A DNA stretch of 63,631 nucleotides from Prevotella sp. (GCA_017548275.1 JAFZAH010000017.1:1-63631), one strand, 5' to 3'; positions 9,437 to 18,435 are shown, counted from the first letter of the stretch. A program made the numbers and translations. The notes: generated by a model from the letters alone, not told the origin.

Positions 9437-10066
9437 TCATTTCATCAGATATTTGATTTGGAGCCAGTATTTGGAAAGCAAGAAATCCATAGCCACTTTT
9501 TGAGTTTGCGCATCCACCCCAAGGAGTTGAGTAAGGAAGTTCCAGAATGACTTTCGATGGTGCTTGTACCTGTAATGTGCCATTTCATGTAAGATCGCAC
9601 TGTCAATCAATGCCTGTGGCATGATAATTAGTTCTGGTGTAAGAATTATATCGTTATAAACACTGCAACATCCTATTGCATTGCCGCGAAGTTTCTTGAT
9701 AAACACTCTGTTGCCAAAAAGGTTGTGTCTTCTTTCCAACTCGTGAACTCTACAGGGAAGCACAATCTGGGCTCTCAGTTTTATTTCATCTCGAATTGTT
9801 TCACGCAGCCACTTTTGAAGACGTAAGTTTTCAAAGTTAGTGTTGTCTGCATAGACGAATTTCAGTGTGGCATGGTCTGGTGAAATCATACAGATGACGC
9901 ATTGGGTGTTCGTTATGTACACCTTCCTGTTTTGTGCATTTATTATGGTTCCTTGCCTAAGCAAGTTGACGTCAGCCTTGAACCATGCAAAACTAAAATG
10001 AAGTGAATGAAGGCGAAAATTAGGGTTAATCCAGAATTTCGGTTTTTTCTTTTTTTGAAGCTCCAT
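9437..10066 (-). CDS. DUF45/YgjP-type zinc metallopeptidase
   Basis: This 209-residue protein has a clear zinc-protease motif HEMAH followed by HYRYKHHRKSFWNFL at about residues 158-178, the pattern of the DUF45 (YgjP/WLM, SprT-like) group. The segment before it (RVFIKKLRGNAIGCCSVYNDIILTPEL) matches the beta-hairpin that precedes the helix in this family. There is no signal peptide, so it is intracellular. Members often sit beside restriction or DNA-processing genes. Here it is the last well-defined member of an apparent operon with the 100-residue acidic protein (29-nt gap), the DUF932-like protein and the RadA-like ATPase. The substrate is unknown. Confidence 0.75.
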   Translation of the reverse strand: MELQKKKKPKFWINPNFRLHSLHFSFAWFKADVNLLRQGTIINAQNRKVYITNTQCVICMISPDHATLKFVYADNTNFENLRLQKWLRETIRDEIKLRAQIVLPCRVHELERRHNLFGNRVFIKKLRGNAIGCCSVYNDIILTPELIIMPQALIDSAILHEMAHYRYKHHRKSFWNFLTQLLGVDAQTQKVAMDFLLSKYWLQIKYLMK

Positions 10067-10095
10067 ATTTTATCCCTTTTGACGTGAAACATTAT

Positions 10096-10398
10096 TCATT
10101 TATTGGGATTTTCCCAATTCTCAGGAGTAGCATACAGCATCATCTCACATAACTCATCGATATAAGAGCAAAGTGAACGGGCATCATTATAGAGAATTAA
10201 ACCTTCGTGGGAAAGGCTTTCTGCATCAATACAGTGCATAAGGAACTTCTTCATCTGATATGATTCTTCATCGACATCCCACAATTTGTCTTCATCTGAA
10301 GAAGAAAATTCGGACTTACCTTCAATCCATTTCTCTTCCTTCACAAAACTATTTCGAAGAATCCACTCTCTGATATATGCCTCTTGTTCTATATTCAT
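10096..10398 (-). CDS. Acidic small protein of unknown function
   Basis: This 100-residue acidic, helical protein (SSSDEDKLWDVDEESYQMKKF in the middle; CSYIDELCEMMLYATPENW near the end) has no signal peptide or membrane segment, and no family is recognised. It sits 29 nt upstream of the DUF45 metallopeptidase gene and about 175 nt downstream of the DUF932-like gene, with a terminator module in between, so it probably starts its own two-gene unit with the peptidase. A role as partner or inhibitor of that peptidase is possible but only by position. Confidence 0.5.
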   Translation of the reverse strand: MNIEQEAYIREWILRNSFVKEEKWIEGKSEFSSSDEDKLWDVDEESYQMKKFLMHCIDAESLSHEGLILYNDARSLCSYIDELCEMMLYATPENWENPNK

Positions 10399-10479
10399 AT
10401 CTGTTTTTTGTATTATTATTCTTGCGATTCAAGTGCACGCTCTTTCCAAGCGTCATATGATTTATTCTGCAAAGAAAGC

Positions 10480-10508
10480 AAAAACCTCCGCCAACCCGTG
10501 GCAGAGGT
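10480..10508 (-). terminator. Repeated-module terminator, copy 3
   Basis: On the minus strand the hairpin ACCTCTGCCAC-gggtt-GGCGGAGGT is followed by TTTTTGCTTTCTTTGCAG. It follows the DUF932-like gene (end 10574). The TTTCTTTG directly after the T-tract resembles a -7 box, so terminator and next promoter may be fused. Confidence 0.7.
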
Positions 10509-10573
10509 CTGATAAATTTGCAAAACATATAGCTTTATTGCTCAATTGCAGACAACTTAACTGCTTCAGACAA

Positions 10574-11635
10574 TCAAAATATGTTATAATACTCCTTGAT
10601 GTCGCGTTCGCGCATGAGCAATGACACGCTACTCTCCATGAGCGATGTCCGCCTGATGTCTTGATTACGCCACAACTGATTATGCGTAGCGAAGTATGTC
10701 AGCATATTAAACAACTCCCACACCGTGCTCTCGCTCTTGGCTTGGGCCATATGCTGCGAGTCGGTGGGGTAACCGGCTCGTGCATATTTGTCTTTTGTCT
10801 GCTCATAAGGAATGATGACGTTGGCTTCTTCTGGCGACATCCCGTGCTTGTTCAGCAGTTGAACTGCTGCGCCGAGTTCGCGCACTGATGCGGTTGTTCT
10901 CATGGCTGTCCTCGCACTCAACAACATTGTTTCCGTGTTGCTTTTCAACAGTGCCGAATCTGATGTTACATTCAACAACCGTTCCATTGTTGCCACGTCG
11001 GGGGAATTCGCACGGGTGATGGAGTGGTATGACATCTGTGTGGCGCCATTCAGGCATACCAGTCGCTCATAGTAATTACCCATGTTGATTTCGCCGGGAT
11101 TCCATTTCATATAAAGCCCGTTTGAAAGAAACTCATCACCGGGCGCATATTCCATGAACTGCTCTTTGACGGGTCTTAACAGTATGGATATGCCGTTGTT
11201 CTCATGGGTTGCATACTCCACTTGTTCGGGCAGGTATTGATTCTTATCCATAAACATTTCAGCGAAGCCGAAAAACACATCTGGTGTTATCATGCTGTCC
11301 TTGATGGGAATAGCCTCAACTATCTGCTTGCTTTGAGTGTTAGCGGCGAGAACGAGGTGTTTGCCCTTCTTCCCTTCTGCCTGACCGAAAAAGTTGCGAA
11401 GGTTGGTCACACCCTGCTCGCCGTAACTGTCATGTGCTATTTGTGTCTGTCCGCGTTTGATTCCGGCAAAACGGTCAATCTCTTTGGCTACGTTACTGGA
11501 AACCTCAAACGTGGCGTTGCCGACACTGTAATGATTCTCGCCCAAGGCTACAATCTCTTTTGCCTCTACCATCCGATAACATATCGGGGTGTCAAGAATC
11601 TCATGCTTAATCTGGTAATAATTTTCTGTGTCCAT
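10574..11635 (-). CDS. DUF932-like (phage/plasmid-like) protein
   Basis: This 353-residue soluble protein is tentatively assigned to the DUF932 group, which is frequent on phages and plasmids. The assignment rests on overall layout: an N-terminal beta-rich part, a central segment ending in NYYERLVCLNGATQM (about residue 190), and a C-terminal helical part with a VWELFNMLTYFATH segment (about 315). No catalytic motif is evident. Its start lies 2 nt after the stop codon of the RadA-like ATPase gene, which implies a shared transcript and probably a shared function, plausibly DNA recombination or replication of a mobile element. The family assignment should be treated as provisional. Confidence 0.55.
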   Translation of the reverse strand: MDTENYYQIKHEILDTPICYRMVEAKEIVALGENHYSVGNATFEVSSNVAKEIDRFAGIKRGQTQIAHDSYGEQGVTNLRNFFGQAEGKKGKHLVLAANTQSKQIVEAIPIKDSMITPDVFFGFAEMFMDKNQYLPEQVEYATHENNGISILLRPVKEQFMEYAPGDEFLSNGLYMKWNPGEINMGNYYERLVCLNGATQMSYHSITRANSPDVATMERLLNVTSDSALLKSNTETMLLSARTAMRTTASVRELGAAVQLLNKHGMSPEEANVIIPYEQTKDKYARAGYPTDSQHMAQAKSESTVWELFNMLTYFATHNQLWRNQDIRRTSLMESSVSLLMRERDIKEYYNIF

Positions 11636-11637
11636 AA

Positions 11638-12624
11638 TTATACTATCTCATTGTTGAATAAACGGTCAAATTGTGTGGCGAAATCACGCAACTGAGTTGT
11701 GACGTTGTTCTGCAGATTGCGTAGTTGTAAGTCTTGTTGATAACGTGCCTCATCAAAAAACACGTCGCCCGCGCCACTCAGGCTATAATACAGTTTCACG
11801 CCCACATCGCCACGACGGTGCTTGGAAAACACGATATAACGGTCGCTGTAGATGTTTTTGGGGTTGTCAAAGCGTAATTCCATCATGGCGGTTATCATGT
11901 GTTTCAAACGGTTAGAACCGATAAAGGCTCCTCTCTTGGTCACTTGCTGAATGGTGAGAAACGTTGTATGGGTGCGCAGGTTGTTATTGGCTTTGTTATG
12001 GCGTTTTATCAGGGCAAGCAACTTGGCCTCTGCCAGGCGCATCGTGATGTTCTCCTCTTCTTTGATGATTCCCTGCAGTTCATAAAAAGAGTCGATGGCC
12101 ACGATATCCCATCCCTGCTGCAACACGTTCTCAATCTTTTCCAGATGATGGCTGTTCCCGTCAAAATCTGATTCGACAAACAAAATGTTCAACTCTCCGA
12201 ATTTAGGATAGCGTTGCACATATATAGCCAGGTCTATCTCGTTCATCTCTGCGCTGATGAATAGAATACGCGCATCGTTTTTATGCTTCTCGATATTGGC
12301 TATCATATCAAGGATAATTGTGGTCTTGCCCACACCGGGGTCGCCGATAATCATATAATTCACGCCCTTCGGCAAACCGATGTAACTGCAGAGCAGATTG
12401 TCGAGAATGGTTCCTGAGCGATAGTTCACAAACAACCCTGATTCAAACGGCACATCACGCATTTTTACTATTTCGTTTGGTTGACTGTTGTCGTCATGGA
12501 GTCCGCCCTTGTGAGAGGTGGTGTCATTGATGTCAGCTTCCATCGTTTTCGATTCTTTTGGTGTTTTCATCGTTCTTTTTTTGTTCATGCTTTCTGGCTG
12601 CAAAAATACATCTGGATTCGTCAT
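11638..12624 (-). CDS. RadA/RecA-like AAA ATPase
   Basis: This 328-residue ATPase of the RecA/RadA/DnaB superfamily has Walker A GDPGVGKTT (about residue 93), Walker B DIVAIDSF (about 170) and a RadA-like ISAEMNEIDLA segment between them. The zinc finger and Lon-like domain of true RadA are absent, so this is a stand-alone core, as in phage or plasmid helicase/recombinase accessory proteins. The first 40 residues are polar and probably disordered. It heads the unit ATPase, DUF932-like protein, with a promoter at 12756-12763 and a 125-nt leader. An alternative reading is a KaiC-like regulatory ATPase. Confidence 0.75.
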   Translation of the reverse strand: MTNPDVFLQPESMNKKRTMKTPKESKTMEADINDTTSHKGGLHDDNSQPNEIVKMRDVPFESGLFVNYRSGTILDNLLCSYIGLPKGVNYMIIGDPGVGKTTIILDMIANIEKHKNDARILFISAEMNEIDLAIYVQRYPKFGELNILFVESDFDGNSHHLEKIENVLQQGWDIVAIDSFYELQGIIKEEENITMRLAEAKLLALIKRHNKANNNLRTHTTFLTIQQVTKRGAFIGSNRLKHMITAMMELRFDNPKNIYSDRYIVFSKHRRGDVGVKLYYSLSGAGDVFFDEARYQQDLQLRNLQNNVTTQLRDFATQFDRLFNNEIV

Positions 12625-12755
12625 TTCCTTTTTTTTATTGTATCATCGGATTGAAATGTCATGTCCGTGTTTTTGACAAGCAGTAGAAACGGATATTTTT
12701 CATCATTGCGTCCTCATCTGGTGCCCCCGATAGCGACATCTATATTTCATCTCCG

Positions 12756-12785
12756 CAAAGATAATACAACCATCCCCCCCCCTCA
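12756..12785 (-). promoter_or_regulatory. Promoter of the ATPase unit
   Basis: A TATCTTTG -7 box (minus strand, 12756-12763) lies about 18-19 nt after a TTG in the reverse complement of the CCCCCTCAATATA stretch. It is the only good Bacteroidetes-type promoter upstream of the RadA-like gene. Confidence 0.55.
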
Positions 12786-12834
12786 ATATATACCTATAAA
12801 TCGTAAAAAGACATGTTCACGATGCAAAGAAAAC

Positions 12835-12863
12835 AAAAACCCCCGCCAACTGGTGGCAGAGGT
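12835..12863 (-). terminator. Repeated-module terminator, copy 4
   Basis: On the minus strand the hairpin ACCTCTGCCAC-cagtt-GGCGGGGGT is followed by TTTTTGTTTTCTTTGCATCG. It lies downstream of the PLD nuclease gene. It shares its tail (TTTGCATCGTGAA) with the degenerate copy near 9.4 kb. Confidence 0.7.
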
Positions 12864-13014
12864 CTTAAAAAATCGTGATTAAAATCTAGGAGATTTTAAC
12901 AAAAATACCCATGAATAATCAATCAATTTTAAAAATTGAACCATTCACGGTCATTCGTGGCAATTCATGTATGTTTCAGGAAAAAATGGTGTCCTTTTTC
13001 TCCCTTTTCGAGAA

Positions 13015-13072
13015 ATATTCCTCCCTTGGGGAGGGTTAGGGTGGGTGTTTCTAAAGGGTCAGGGCGGGTTTA
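13015..13072. repeat. G-rich palindromic intergenic repeat
   Basis: The run CTCCCTTGGGGAGGGTTAGG followed by GTGGGT and AGGGTCAGGGCGGGTT is a copy of a G-rich palindrome also present at 59813-59874 and in shorter forms near 42.54, 48.52 and 51.95 kb. The stop codon and last residues of the PLD gene lie in it. Together with the terminator module and the ATPase promoter it accounts for the gene-free stretch 12625-13058. Confidence 0.65.
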
Positions 13073-13580
13073 TAATCGGGTCTGGGCAGAAGTCTCGGCG
13101 TTTGCAGGTCTTGCAGTGTTTGCCTATCCATACCTCGTCAAACTGATTCATGGCCTGCTCCACGATTTCCGGGTCATCGGTCAGGATGCCGGCCTCGAAG
13201 TTGCGGGTTGTCTCCGCTTTCATGCCTATGCCGGCACCCGTCAGGTTCGCACTGCCAATATACACCTCTTTTCCGTCGAATACCAACATCTTAAAGTGTA
13301 CTCTCGGACAGAGCACACGTTCCAGACGGTCGTACAGCACCGGATAGCGGTCAAAGTCCTCACGGAAGTTCGGGCCGGGCTCCTTCGCGTGTATCAGCCT
13401 CACCTCCACACCCCTCCGGATGAGTTGCGCCAGAATCGCCAACAAGGGTTTCTTCTCCCCATCAACCTCCACATACAGGTCCTTGATGTCAGCGGTCCCC
13501 ACCCAAAGCAAGTGTTTCACGGACAGCACCCGTGAAAGCACTTCTTTGTAATGGGAGGAGTTGGAGATGTAGGTCAACAT
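13059..13580 (-). CDS. Single-HKD phospholipase D-family nuclease
   Basis: This 173-residue protein has one complete HKD motif, HxKx4Dx6GSxN: H95, K97, D102, G109, S110 and N112 (in HFKMLVFDGKEVYIGSANLTG). Small single-HKD PLD proteins usually act as dimeric endonucleases (Nuc, BfiI type) rather than lipases. A C-terminal cysteine group (H155, C156, C159, C165) could bind a metal. The start codon overlaps the end of the second DUF262 gene by 7 nt, which indicates coupled translation, so it is best read as the nuclease component of that operon. The last residues (DPIINPP) are encoded by a G-rich intergenic repeat, so the natural C-terminus may have been replaced. Confidence 0.82.
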   Translation of the reverse strand: MLTYISNSSHYKEVLSRVLSVKHLLWVGTADIKDLYVEVDGEKKPLLAILAQLIRRGVEVRLIHAKEPGPNFREDFDRYPVLYDRLERVLCPRVHFKMLVFDGKEVYIGSANLTGAGIGMKAETTRNFEAGILTDDPEIVEQAMNQFDEVWIGKHCKTCKRRDFCPDPIINPP

Positions 13581-16003
13581 AGCCCTTCTCTTTTATCATC
13601 TATTGCTTGTTTGATGAGATTGTCTAAACTACGGAAAATATAGTTAATAATGTCTTTATTCATAACAAAATAATACCTATTATGCCAACTATCTTCCTCA
13701 TCGTAGTTTTTGAGTACACTTCTTTTCCACCCTTTTGTCATTAAATAAATCTTATTATCGCCTTCCCATCTAAAGAAGTGTCCTAAATATTTGAAATTGA
13801 TATCCCAACAACAGAAACAGTCACAATTATCAATTTTATAATTAGAGTCAATTCGAATAACGTGATATTTAACTAAACTTGAAAACACAGTGTTACGACA
13901 ATGCATTTCGTCTAAAACAATGTTACCGTTAGCCTTCCAAGTACGCCCTTCTGTAGCAAATAGATACGGTTTGTTTTCTTTCAAATACCTTCCCCTGCTG
14001 TTATTTAATATTTGAGTTTCAACAAGTTCTTTAATCCATTGAATCTGAATGTCGGATTTAATAGCGTCTTTCTTGAGATTGCGGAAACATTTAATTAATA
14101 CCTCATCATTTAAACAAGGTTTTAATTTATCCAAGTCCAAACTCTTCCAAGGCTTATCTTTGTTACAAAAAGATAGTAATATTTTTATAAAATGATAATT
14201 GTCTTGATTGTCCAACAATTCCTTGAATAAAACAAATCTTGTGTCGAAATCTTCCTTTTTTTCATAAATAATATACCTTTTTTCTTCATCTAAATTGAAC
14301 AATGCAGAGATTTTACCTTTCATAAATTCATGTGTTTCAACCGTTATAATCAGATTTTCCCAAGAAGCCTCCGTGGTGGCGGTCTGTGCGTTGTCGCTCA
14401 GGGTGGATGTATTATCTTTCAATATTAGTATTGCTTTTGCTATTTCTTCGGCTAACTGTTCTTTTGCGTGGTATTGATTTTCTAACTCGAAAGAATCAAA
14501 ATCATTAGCTAAAGCAATGTAAATGTCATGGCTTCTTTTTGAAAGTTTTTCTATTAGTCTTAATGCAGCTTGATAGGTGTCAGGACTATCAATGGTTGAA
14601 TTTTCGATGATGTTCCATACCACACGCATCCATTGAGACAACAGTTTCGTGTCAATTTGATCAGTTTCAATTCCAACATATTTCATCAAAGCATAAAATG
14701 CAATACGAGACGGGTACGTTTCCCTGTTATTATTATTCTTATCACCACGATATAAACTCCATTGCGGTTCTTTTTCATCGCGATTCCAAACCGCCTGACA
14801 AGCATTTTCAATGTAATAGTTTTGTATACATAATTCATCACAAATATTAAATATTGGAGTGAGGCACATATCTATACTGCACTTATCCATTATATATGAA
14901 TATATATCGAATGAAACGAAATCATCTTTTGTGGGATATAATGGCATTTCTTTTTGGATTCTGTAGTTGAAATAATCCCATTCTATTTGCTTGTTCTTTT
15001 CGTCTTCAGATAATTTTTCGTAATCTTTCTCTGTTTTAGTTTTTTTTGCATACCAACACCGCCAAACATTCATAAAGTGTCGATTGAAGAAACTCATCAT
15101 CAATGAATCAGGTAACTCTTTTTCTTCATTTTCTTCTTTGTTTTTGTTGGCGATGTTCCAAAATAAATCTAACCAACTGCCATCAATGCCTGTATATTTT
15201 TGCAGCGATTCCTCATACTGGCCTTTTAGTCTAATCAAAAGTTTGTTGCATATTTCTTGCTTTTCTGTATCTTTATTTTTCTTCTCATCAAGATATTGTT
15301 CCAAACTAGCCTTGAAATTCTCAAACGGTGTAAGTTGTTTGCCACGAGCATTCATTTTAACGTATGTTTCATCGGACAACTTATGCTCGCCCATATCTAC
15401 AAAATGGAATGTTATCGGGCAGTTGCAACCGCTTGTGAGCCTTTCAGCAATTGTTTTGAAATTCTCTGTCATTTTCATCTGATTATGAATTGCATCCAAC
15501 ATTGTAAGCATACCCATTACGGTTGGATCTTTTTGCCAGTCTGGATAGAACCAAGGCAGATTCTTTATGTTCTCTGACACTTTTTTGTCATCGGAAGGAA
15601 TAACAATCTCTTGCACCAATTTTTCACAGAACTCACGAGAAGATTGGCGAGTGGCGTAAGAGAATCGGCCAAGAATACTTTTACATATGCAATTGTCTTT
15701 ATGACGACAATCGGATCCAGATAGACATTTCTCAAAAACATATTTATGAAACAAGAACAACGTGGTCAAACGTTGTTGCCCATCAAATGGTATGAACTTG
15801 TTGCCATTAACTCGTCCATAAACGAAATCAAAAAATAATGTATCATTTTCGTTTTCAACTACGTTTTTCATTTTCTCAACAAGAGATTTTCTAACATCAG
15901 CAGCTTTCGCATTGTCACGTCCCTGAGCATAATCTCTTTGAATGATTGGTATCTCTATTTGATATTTGCTAATCAACTGATAGAATGAATATATATCGTT
16001 CAT
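13574..16003 (-). CDS. DUF262 protein, second of a pair (no DUF1524 seen)
   Basis: This 809-residue protein carries the N-terminal DUF262 (GmrSD N-domain) signatures IPIIQRDYAQGR (18-29) and FDGQQRLTTLFLFH (73-86). In characterised GmrSD, BrxU and SspE proteins this domain binds nucleotide and controls a nuclease. After the DUF262 motif comes a cysteine group (C93, C99, C105, C107), and another cluster near the C-terminus (NCDCFCCWDINFKYLGHFF). The C-terminal half lacks a recognisable HNH/DUF1524 domain, unlike its upstream partner. Start and stop overlap both neighbours (4 nt with the first DUF262 gene, 7 nt with the PLD gene). It is AT-rich compared with the flanking core genes, consistent with transfer. 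Confidence 0.85.
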   Translation of the reverse strand: MNDIYSFYQLISKYQIEIPIIQRDYAQGRDNAKAADVRKSLVEKMKNVVENENDTLFFDFVYGRVNGNKFIPFDGQQRLTTLFLFHKYVFEKCLSGSDCRHKDNCICKSILGRFSYATRQSSREFCEKLVQEIVIPSDDKKVSENIKNLPWFYPDWQKDPTVMGMLTMLDAIHNQMKMTENFKTIAERLTSGCNCPITFHFVDMGEHKLSDETYVKMNARGKQLTPFENFKASLEQYLDEKKNKDTEKQEICNKLLIRLKGQYEESLQKYTGIDGSWLDLFWNIANKNKEENEEKELPDSLMMSFFNRHFMNVWRCWYAKKTKTEKDYEKLSEDEKNKQIEWDYFNYRIQKEMPLYPTKDDFVSFDIYSYIMDKCSIDMCLTPIFNICDELCIQNYYIENACQAVWNRDEKEPQWSLYRGDKNNNNRETYPSRIAFYALMKYVGIETDQIDTKLLSQWMRVVWNIIENSTIDSPDTYQAALRLIEKLSKRSHDIYIALANDFDSFELENQYHAKEQLAEEIAKAILILKDNTSTLSDNAQTATTEASWENLIITVETHEFMKGKISALFNLDEEKRYIIYEKKEDFDTRFVLFKELLDNQDNYHFIKILLSFCNKDKPWKSLDLDKLKPCLNDEVLIKCFRNLKKDAIKSDIQIQWIKELVETQILNNSRGRYLKENKPYLFATEGRTWKANGNIVLDEMHCRNTVFSSLVKYHVIRIDSNYKIDNCDCFCCWDINFKYLGHFFRWEGDNKIYLMTKGWKRSVLKNYDEEDSWHNRYYFVMNKDIINYIFRSLDNLIKQAIDDKREGLC

Positions 16004-17925
16004 ATTTTACTCTCCTTTACTTTCACACCATACTTAATTTCTTCGTTCTCAATCGGCAAAATTGCTTCAAGTTGCAAGTATGATGCGATTACTTTTGCCA
16101 TTGTAGTAACATACTCAACTTCAGCTTGTTCGTCCCAAATAAACGGATTCATGGAACTCGGCGAATAATGTTTGAAAAACACGTTTCTTGTGCAAATAGG
16201 TACAAACATAGACTCTTTTTCAACATTTTCGTATTCTGCTAACTTTGTTCTTTTTTCAGCATACAGCTTGTTATTAAATGCTGCATTCTTGTCGCCTTGT
16301 AAAAGAGCCATATTGGTCAGGTGATCGTCTTTCACAAAGTCCTCTGTTAAAACAAATGTGCTTTCGTTCCTCTTTACTCTTATACCCATCATAGCACCAA
16401 CTATAACCTTATAGAATGGAAATTGACCATTTTCTTCAGTTGTAATGATAGTTTTATTTATAGAATTAACGAAGTCTGTCATCATTTTATCCACAGTGTC
16501 AGGTTCATTGGCAGTAAATCGAAATGATTTTGCAAATTGCTTGAGTTGAGCGATTTCATCTTCTTGCCATTCTGTTTTTGGTTTAGCATTTTGCGCGTGA
16601 ATGTGTTCCAGCGACCATTTCTTTTCCGCTGCTTCAAAGTGTTTGTCAAACGGATAACGAGAGACTTCGCTTATTTGATTCTGAGTGGTTGCAAGATTGA
16701 ACAACAATAGGACATTATGGATTTCTTTGTTGTTCTTACCATATTCCCAATTTGCAAAATCTACATTTTGCTTTTGTTCGCTTATTCCTAATGATCGCTG
16801 GCAGCGCTCAATCAAAGAAGATAAAAACTTGTTTTTAGTCTTGTCTGCTTCGCATAACAAATCTCGAAGCATTTCCATCTTTTTGTTTCCTTTCAAGTTC
16901 ATCAAATAACCCACATAATGGTATAATTGTCTATCATCATACCACGATTTCATTATACGGAAGCATCTTTGAATTGTGCACCATTGCTTTTCCCAACCGT
17001 CATCATTAATTAGCTTTGAGTATGTTGAAAAAATAAAGTAATCATTTAACCGCAGTTCCTTATCGATGTCATATTTGTATTCGTATTTGTTTTCATTCTT
17101 CTCATCGGTTTCTTCCTTTTCGCTACGCAGAACCATTTCCAAAAGGAAATCAATTCGTGTGCAGTTGAATCTCGCATTTTTTGGTTCTGGATTGATAAAG
17201 AACCAAAAAGAATTGTCGTGCAAGGTTTGCTCCATTCTATCCCATTCACCAGCCATTTCCAGTTGTTTTAGACATAGAGCATCAGCGCTCATTCCTCTGA
17301 AATTGTCATCTTTCAACAAAAGAGCTTTTATCAACTCGGCATTACTCAGTGATATTTTGCCTGAATTAAGTCGTTTAAAAACGTCGTATGCATTATCCTG
17401 GGTTTCATACCATATTACTTTGCAAGAATTCTTAAGTTTCTCTGCAAAGTTGGGTCCCAAATTGTCTTTCTTTTCACCAACGACTTTTTTCGTTGAAAGC
17501 ATAAAATGGAAATCAATGTTTGAATCATCTTCCTCACTTTTACTATTTATTCCATTCAAAAACTCGCCACTTTTAGGGCGTGTTTGATATTGAATAGTAG
17601 GAAACTTACTATTCTCTTCCATTGTTTTCAGAATGATGTAGATTGTAGTCAACCTTTGTTGCCCATCAATCACCTCATACCAATTCTTTTTGTCATTTTC
17701 TGGCAAACGAGAATCTTTTTCCTCCATTTTTTTTATCACCAATGGTTGCAAGCAGTACCATGTTTTTTCTTTTGAGTCGGGTAGTTCTTGCGGTTCGAAG
17801 TCTCTCAGATCATTCAACAAATCTTTCACTTGTTGTTCTGTCCATCTATATCCACGCTGGTAACTAGGTATAAAAAACTTCATGTCAAGAAGTTCACAAA
17901 CAGTTTTTAGTTCTATATTAGCCAT
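16000..17925 (-). CDS. DUF262-DUF1524 protein (GmrSD-type type IV restriction)
   Basis: This 641-residue protein has an N-terminal DUF262 domain with IPSYQRGYRW (19-28) and VIDGQQRLTT (85-94). A C-terminal DUF1524 HNH-type nuclease region begins with SLEHIHAQN (438-446) and continues to LTNMALLQGDKNAAFNNK (about 537-554). This is the domain order of fused GmrS-GmrD enzymes, which cut glucosylated or otherwise modified phage DNA in a nucleotide-dependent way. It begins 2 nt after the small 76-residue gene and overlaps the second DUF262 gene by 4 nt. With the PLD gene it forms one transcription unit. The target modification cannot be predicted. Confidence 0.88.
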   Translation of the reverse strand: MANIELKTVCELLDMKFFIPSYQRGYRWTEQQVKDLLNDLRDFEPQELPDSKEKTWYCLQPLVIKKMEEKDSRLPENDKKNWYEVIDGQQRLTTIYIILKTMEENSKFPTIQYQTRPKSGEFLNGINSKSEEDDSNIDFHFMLSTKKVVGEKKDNLGPNFAEKLKNSCKVIWYETQDNAYDVFKRLNSGKISLSNAELIKALLLKDDNFRGMSADALCLKQLEMAGEWDRMEQTLHDNSFWFFINPEPKNARFNCTRIDFLLEMVLRSEKEETDEKNENKYEYKYDIDKELRLNDYFIFSTYSKLINDDGWEKQWCTIQRCFRIMKSWYDDRQLYHYVGYLMNLKGNKKMEMLRDLLCEADKTKNKFLSSLIERCQRSLGISEQKQNVDFANWEYGKNNKEIHNVLLLFNLATTQNQISEVSRYPFDKHFEAAEKKWSLEHIHAQNAKPKTEWQEDEIAQLKQFAKSFRFTANEPDTVDKMMTDFVNSINKTIITTEENGQFPFYKVIVGAMMGIRVKRNESTFVLTEDFVKDDHLTNMALLQGDKNAAFNNKLYAEKRTKLAEYENVEKESMFVPICTRNVFFKHYSPSSMNPFIWDEQAEVEYVTTMAKVIASYLQLEAILPIENEEIKYGVKVKESKI

Positions 17926-17927
17926 AT

Positions 17928-18158
17928 TTAATTGATTTTGTCCAACTTTTCAAATTCAAAATCATTCACTGAGCAGCATGCTTTTTTGTAATCAAACTGA
18001 TACATACGCATGTATTGCTCTTGTATTTCCTTCGCCCCGTTATAAAATGGAGTGGTGGTGTGCGACCGTGTGGTGACGGTGAGGGTCATGTCTGGTGTCA
18101 GCACCTGACCATTTGCGCGCTTGATACGCTTAGGGGTGATTCTAAAGACTTTGCTCAT
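17928..18158 (-). CDS. Small basic conserved-type protein (DUF6140-like)
   Basis: This 76-residue protein opens MSKVFRITPKRIKRANGQVL and ends FDYKKACCSVNDFEFEKLDK. The KxTPKRxxxxNGxxL opening followed by a beta-rich core and YKKAC resembles small DUF6140-like proteins of Bacteroidales mobile elements; that family name is a recollection of pattern, not a search result. It has no membrane segment. It lies 2 nt before the first DUF262 gene, so it is probably translated from the same message and may be a regulator or cofactor of the system. Confidence 0.6.
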   Translation of the reverse strand: MSKVFRITPKRIKRANGQVLTPDMTLTVTTRSHTTTPFYNGAKEIQEQYMRMYQFDYKKACCSVNDFEFEKLDKIN

Positions 18159-18162
18159 AGGC

Positions 18163-18417
18163 TCATAGTTTAAAGATTTTTTGATTTAAATATAAAAAGA
18201 GCGGGAACCATCTTCCAGTCAATCTGGTTGTGTAGACTTCTCGCATAGCCCAAATGTCCAAATCAACAGAAGCGGCCCACGCCCTATGCAGGAACGTGAA
18301 CATTCGCTTAGCTGTTATTTGACACATTTGTTTCATTTTGCGAGAATTACACAAATCAAATGACCAGCTTGTGATGTTCATATCACTTTTTGCCCTCAAT
18401 GTCTTTTGGTCAATCAT
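18163..18417 (-). CDS. Possible 84-residue leader ORF before the DUF262 operon
   Basis: An open frame starting MIDQKTLRAKSD runs to 4 nt before the 76-residue gene. It is basic and aromatic (RKMKQMCQITAKRMFTFLHR, then WFPLFLYLNQKIF) and matches no family I recognise. Its ATG lies only about 10 nt from the predicted transcription start, leaving no room for a ribosome-binding site, so the region may simply be a 265-nt untranslated leader. If this frame is not real, 18163-18526 holds only the promoter at 18436-18467. Confidence 0.25.
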   Translation of the reverse strand: MIDQKTLRAKSDMNITSWSFDLCNSRKMKQMCQITAKRMFTFLHRAWAASVDLDIWAMREVYTTRLTGRWFPLFLYLNQKIFKL

Positions 18418-18435
18418 AGATTGTTTTACCGTCTG

